Assembly: GCA_934654835.1 (NCBI GenBank)
Contig: CAKUGY010000003.1
Coordinates: 62,001 to 126,000, forward strand
Source: an uncultured Collinsella sp.
GTDB taxonomy: Bacteria > Actinomycetota > Coriobacteriia > Coriobacteriales > Coriobacteriaceae
Reading direction: 5' to 3'
DNA length: 64,000 nt
Made by a program: the position numbers and the translations under genes. Below are positions 60,120-64,000 of the stretch, piece after piece. The notes beneath the pieces were generated by a model. It did no database searches. It saw only the letters and a program-made list of their open reading frames with translations, and was not told the DNA's origin. Positions within the stretch are counted from its first letter, which is position 1. Each line of letters begins with the position of its first letter.

Positions 60120-61643
60120 ATGCCGTGCACAACGATTTTGGTTGGTAAGAACGCGAGCTACGACGGGTCGACGCTGGTTGCCCGCAACGAGGACTCGTCC
60201 AACGGGGTGTTTGAGCCCAAGCGCATGCGCGTGGTGCATCCCGACGAGCAGCCGCGCGTCTATACGAGCGTTCTGAGCCATCTGACGATCGATCTGCCCG
60301 ATAACCCCATGCGTTACACGAGCGTCCCCGACGTTGTCCCGGGCCACGGCATCTGGGCCGAGGCCGGATTCAACGAGCTCAACGTGGGCATGTCCGCAAC
60401 CGAGACGCTCACCACCAACGAGCGCGTCCGCGGTGCCGACCCGCTCGTCGACTACGTGCCCGCCAAGGGCAACGAGGGCGAGGACGGCTATGTTCCGGCA
60501 CAGCCCGGTGGTCTGGGCGAGGAGGACATGGTGACCCTGGTCTTGCCGTACGCCAAGTCCGCCCGCGACGGCGTGCGCATCTTGGGTGACCTGCTCGAGC
60601 GCTATGGCACCTACGAGAACAACGGCATCGCCTTTAGCGACGTGGATGAGATCTGGTGGCTCGAGACCATTGGCGGCCACCACTGGATTGCCAAGCGCGT
60701 GCCCGATGACGCCTATGTGACCATGCCCAACCAGCTGGGTATCGATAGCTTTGACCTGGACGACGCCGAGGGCGCCCAAGCCGACCACATGTGCTCCGCC
60801 GACCTGCGCTCCTGGATGGCCGAGTGGCATCTGGATCTGACGCTGGGCGTCGAGGGTGACGGCCCCGCTGCGGTCTTTAACCCGCGCGAGGCCTTTGGCT
60901 CGCACAGCGACAGCGATCACGTCTACAACACGCCGCGCGCCTGGTACATGCAGCGCTGCCTCAACCCCAGCGACGTGTGGGACGGCCCCGACGCCGACTT
61001 TACGCCCGAGAGCGATGACATCCCCTGGAGCCGCGTGCCCGAGCGCAAGGTGACCATCGAGGTCATTAAGTACGTGCTCTCCAGTCACTACCAGGGCACG
61101 GAGTACGACTGCTACGGCAGCAAGGGCACGCCGGCCACGCGCGGCGCCTATCGTCCCATCGGCATCAACCGCAACAGCCAGCTCGCCGTGTTGCAGCTTC
61201 GCCCCTATGCGCAGCCGGCCTATCGCGCCGTGCAGTGGATGGCATTTGGCTCCAATTCGTTTAACGCGCTGGTCCCGCTGTATGCCAACGTCGAGACCAT
61301 GCCCGAGTACTACGCTGACACGCAGGCTCGCGTGACCTCCGAGAACTTCTACTGGGCGAATCGCCTGATTGGCGCCCTGGCCGATGTCCGCTTCCATGAG
61401 TGCGGCCGCGCGGTGGAGGACTACCAGGAGAAGGTCGGTGGCATGGGCCACAAGCAGCTCCACGATGTTGACGCCGCCGTTGCCGCCCTGCCCGAGGCCG
61501 AGGTTTCCGCCGAGCTCGCGCGCGCCAACGAGGCCTTCGCCGAGCTCGTGCGCGTGGAGACCGATGCCCTGTTGGGCAAGGTGCTCTACACCACGAGCTG
61601 CGCCATGAAGAACTCCTTCGCGATGAACGATAACGTCAGGTAA
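60120..61643 (+). CDS. pepD: C69-family dipeptidase (PepD-like Ntn hydrolase)
   Basis: A 507-residue N-terminal-nucleophile dipeptidase. MPCTTILVGKNAS places the catalytic Cys at residue 3, followed by LVARNEDSS, the typical C69 block. Later family features are ENNGIAFSDVDEIWWLETIGGHHW and a C-terminal AMKNSF. Cytosolic; degrades dipeptides. Start: ATG 60120 is 6 bases after AAGGAGG (60107-60113), whereas ATG 60114 is too close to it, and the Cys near the start also supports 60120. Upstream is the MITE-like element. The symbol follows the family, not a proven ortholog. Confidence 0.88.
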   Translation: MPCTTILVGKNASYDGSTLVARNEDSSNGVFEPKRMRVVHPDEQPRVYTSVLSHLTIDLPDNPMRYTSVPDVVPGHGIWAEAGFNELNVGMSATETLTTNERVRGADPLVDYVPAKGNEGEDGYVPAQPGGLGEEDMVTLVLPYAKSARDGVRILGDLLERYGTYENNGIAFSDVDEIWWLETIGGHHWIAKRVPDDAYVTMPNQLGIDSFDLDDAEGAQADHMCSADLRSWMAEWHLDLTLGVEGDGPAAVFNPREAFGSHSDSDHVYNTPRAWYMQRCLNPSDVWDGPDADFTPESDDIPWSRVPERKVTIEVIKYVLSSHYQGTEYDCYGSKGTPATRGAYRPIGINRNSQLAVLQLRPYAQPAYRAVQWMAFGSNSFNALVPLYANVETMPEYYADTQARVTSENFYWANRLIGALADVRFHECGRAVEDYQEKVGGMGHKQLHDVDAAVAALPEAEVSAELARANEAFAELVRVETDALLGKVLYTTSCAMKNSFAMNDNVR

Positions 61644-61791
61644 AGACCACCTTGCAGCGAGCGAGCGGGGCAAACGCCGTCAAAGGCTTTTTCCCGCTCG
61701 ATTTCTATCCTCGCGATAAAACGATTTTGTGTCGTTCGCTCAATCTTGGGTACAAGAAGGCCAATGCAGTTGTTCATGATTGGAGCCAACC

Positions 61792-62208
61792 ATGGTTATG
61801 AAACTCGACCAGCTTGTTAACGGTGCCATCAACGTGGGCTTCGGCGCCGCCGCCGTCGCCGTCGAGGGCAGCAAGAAGGTTCTCAACGATCTCAGTACCA
61901 AGGGCGAGCAGGTTCGCAAGGACGCCGGTGCCCCCGATATCGCCCGCAGCGTGTCCGACATGTTCGAGCAGGCCGGCGGCACCATCTCCGATCTGTCCGA
62001 GCGCCTGGGCATGCAGGGCGAGACCGCGGCGCAGCGTGTGCTCGACGAGCTCATCCTGGCCCGCGTCCGCGTTATGACCGCTCCCGAGCGCACGGCCTTC
62101 TTGGCCCACGTGCGCGACATCGTCGATTCGGTCGAGGACAACGTGACCTCGGTGCCCGTCGAGTCCGTTGAGCCCGACGATGCAGAGGACACCGAAGAGG
62201 CCGAGTAG
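61792..62208 (+). CDS. Phasin-like coiled-coil protein
   Basis: A 138-residue amphipathic helical protein: MVMKLDQLVNGAINVGFGA, then a helical, charged region, and an acidic C-terminus ending DDAEDTEEAE. Small phasin-family or PHA-regulator-like proteins occur next to UbiB-type kinases in many Firmicutes and Actinobacteria, and this gene ends 8 bases before such a kinase, so the pairing is probably functional. The molecular role is unknown. TTGGAG precedes ATG 61792. Confidence 0.65.
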   Translation: MVMKLDQLVNGAINVGFGAAAVAVEGSKKVLNDLSTKGEQVRKDAGAPDIARSVSDMFEQAGGTISDLSERLGMQGETAAQRVLDELILARVRVMTAPERTAFLAHVRDIVDSVEDNVTSVPVESVEPDDAEDTEEAE

Positions 62209-62216
62209 CAGCGCAG

Positions 62217-63980
62217 ATGGCAGATCCCACCACCGATTACAACAATCAAGATCCCTTGGGTGACGAGACGGCGGTTGTCGATGAGGTTGAGGCCGCCGTC
62301 TCGGGCGCTCGCAAGAAGCCGCGCGCTGTCGATATGGTGCCCGAGGAGCCCGACGCGATGGCGCCGGACGAGGAATACCAGCTCACGCCGGCGGGTCGTC
62401 GTGAGCGCATTGGGCAGATCGTTCGCCTGATCAAAAAGTATCGCGTGTGGGATAACCTCACGCCGGTGCGCCTGCGTCGTCTGCTCGAAGAGCTCGGCCC
62501 CATGTTCGTCAAGATGGGGCAGATTCTGGCCAACCGGTCCGAGATTCTGCCGCAGCGGTTTTGCGACGAGCTGCGTCGCCTGCGCTCCGACGTAGAGCCG
62601 GTGCCGTATGAGGTGGTGCTCCGCTGTCTGGAAGAGGAGTACGGCCAGCGCTTGGGGCAGATGTTCGACGCGATCGACCCCAACCCGCTCGGTAGCGCGT
62701 CGCTCGCGCAGGTACACCGTGCCCGCCTGGTGACCGGCGAGGACGTGGCCGTTAAGGTGCAGCGCCCCGGTGCGCAGCAGGTGATGGCTCAGGACATCGA
62801 CATCATCCGTTCGGTGGTGCGCATCGTTTCCAAGTTCGTCAACACCGACCAGTTTGTGGACCTGCATGGCGTGGTCGAAGAGCTGTGGACCTCGTTTCGC
62901 GAGGAGACCAACTTTTTGGCCGAGGCCAAAAACCTCAACGATTTCTATGACTTCCATAAAAGCGTGCATGGCGTGTCGTGTCCCAAATCCTACCTGGACC
63001 TTTGCACCGAGCACGTGGTGGTCATGGACTACATCGAAGGCATCTCCATTGCCGATCCCGAGCGCCTGGTGGCTGAGGGCTATGACCTGGAAAAGATCGG
63101 CTCGGCGATTGTCGAGGACTACTCGACGCAGGTGCTCGACGACGGCTTTTTCCATGCCGACCCGCATGCGGGAAACATCATCCTCAAGGACGGCATTGTC
63201 TACTTTATCGACCTGGGCATGGTCGGGCGCATGTCGAGTCACGACCGCGGTATCGTCAAGGATATGATTTTCGCCGTGGCCGAGGGCGACGTGCCCAAGC
63301 TCAAGGATTCGCTCATGCGCTTTGCCGTGACGCGCGGCGACTCGGCCGAGCTTGACCATTCGGCCTTTTTGTCCGACTTGGACTTTATCGTTGCCGACTT
63401 TGCGGGTCTTGATCTTAAGGACCTGGATATCGGCGAGTTTTTGACCTCGCTGCTAAACCTGGCGCGCAAAAACGACGTTGAGCTGCCGAGTGTGGTGACG
63501 ATGTTCGCCCGTGGCATGGTGACGCTCGAGGGCCTGCTGACCGAGTACATGCCCAACGTCAACATGATTCAGATCATCCAGACGCACATCAAAAACGAGA
63601 AGAGCACTTACGCGCGTATGCGCGACATGAGCCGTGATTTTGCGGCGAGTAGCTACCGAGCGGCAAAGGGTTCGCTCGAAGCGGCCGAGTACCTGGGGCT
63701 GGCGTCGCGCATGCTCACGCGCGGTCAGCTCAAACTGAACCTGCAGCTTATGAGTAGCGACAAGGCGCTGCGTCAGATAGGCGGCATCGTCGACCGCATG
63801 TCGATGGCCATCGTCATCGCCGGCCTGTTTATCGGCTCGTCGGTGGTCTATTACGCGCGCATCGAGCCGGTTGTGTTTGGTATTCCGGTCATCGGCCTTT
63901 TTGGCTACGTGAGCGCGCTGGTGCTGGCGCTCATGCTGGGTCGCGAGATCTGGCGCAACAGCCACGGCGGCAAGCATTAA
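62217..63980 (+). CDS. ABC1/UbiB (AarF) family atypical kinase
   Basis: A 587-residue protein. It has the N-terminal family block LGPMFVKMGQILANRSEILP (KxGQ motif), an Ala-rich nucleotide loop in GSASLAQVHRARL, VAVKVQRPG (catalytic Lys), EEL-ETNFLAEAKN, and the catalytic/metal core DGFFHADPHAGNI with YFIDLGMVGRM. Two membrane helices end the protein (residues ~530-582), as in UbiB/Coq8. It likely regulates lipid or quinone-related metabolism at the membrane. It is operonic with the phasin-like gene. The 20 bases after it to the window edge show nothing clear. Confidence 0.9.
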   Translation: MADPTTDYNNQDPLGDETAVVDEVEAAVSGARKKPRAVDMVPEEPDAMAPDEEYQLTPAGRRERIGQIVRLIKKYRVWDNLTPVRLRRLLEELGPMFVKMGQILANRSEILPQRFCDELRRLRSDVEPVPYEVVLRCLEEEYGQRLGQMFDAIDPNPLGSASLAQVHRARLVTGEDVAVKVQRPGAQQVMAQDIDIIRSVVRIVSKFVNTDQFVDLHGVVEELWTSFREETNFLAEAKNLNDFYDFHKSVHGVSCPKSYLDLCTEHVVVMDYIEGISIADPERLVAEGYDLEKIGSAIVEDYSTQVLDDGFFHADPHAGNIILKDGIVYFIDLGMVGRMSSHDRGIVKDMIFAVAEGDVPKLKDSLMRFAVTRGDSAELDHSAFLSDLDFIVADFAGLDLKDLDIGEFLTSLLNLARKNDVELPSVVTMFARGMVTLEGLLTEYMPNVNMIQIIQTHIKNEKSTYARMRDMSRDFAASSYRAAKGSLEAAEYLGLASRMLTRGQLKLNLQLMSSDKALRQIGGIVDRMSMAIVIAGLFIGSSVVYYARIEPVVFGIPVIGLFGYVSALVLALMLGREIWRNSHGGKH

Positions 63981-64000
63981 TGATTCTTTGGGGACGGAGG

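Overview
The window is a high-GC (roughly 60%) chromosomal segment from a Gram-positive bacterium. Sortase-anchored pili, two-glycine lipoboxes, an AddAB-type recombination pair and the overall gene content resemble gut Coriobacteriia, most probably Collinsella. This is inferred from protein character and codon bias; no rRNA or tRNA gene was seen, so the genus is not proven. Genes are dense, on both strands, and separated by palindromic intergenic repeats.

Layout. 1-2739: the 3' part of a pilus operon holding the tail of an anchored protein, a signal-peptidase-like protein without catalytic Ser and Lys, an isopeptide-type pilin and a class B sortase. This order resembles the streptococcal FCT pilus locus. 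An AgrC/AgrA-type two-component system (2769-4844, minus) converges on it. 4957-11651: M42 peptidase, a HipA-like kinase with a fused HTH flanked by inverted copies of one palindrome, mnmA, cysK, an Rrf2 regulator divergent from cysK, a small membrane protein and a TrpR-like regulator. 11728-18534: AddB-like and AddA-like helicase-nuclease genes.

18547-29658 is the most distinctive block. Three tandem paralogous PAS/winged-helix regulators (the third with a G9 tract and a frameshift) are followed by an anchored tip-type pilin, an LPTTG major pilin and two class C sortases. Two regulator genes carry PhoB-box-like 11-bp direct repeats upstream, and related GTCAC half-sites precede the pilin operon. 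The simplest reading, an inference, is that these paralogs control their own expression and pilus production.

29885-44388: a DUF3284-like protein, a low-GC MFS transporter, dnaE, a SWIM/SNF2 helicase, superoxide reductase, a NadE-like protein lacking the catalytic residues of both domains, and ruvC-ruvA-ruvB. 44533-53180: fhs, a PASTA-like membrane protein, a CDF cation transporter, a zinc-ribbon protein, an ADP-ribosylglycohydrolase and two paralogous lipoproteins sharing a palindromic upstream site. 53577-56354: a large LPGTG protein with about seven 78-residue repeats. 56750-63980: a cyclodeaminase-folD pair whose folD 3' end is interrupted by an IS256-family element with an 8-bp target duplication, a MITE-like element, a C69 dipeptidase, and a phasin-like/UbiB kinase pair.

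The window combines surface display (two pilus loci, a repeat adhesin, lipoproteins), DNA repair (AddAB, RuvABC, DnaE) and folate one-carbon metabolism (fhs, cyclodeaminase, FolD). No prophage, CRISPR array or classic defence island is visible.
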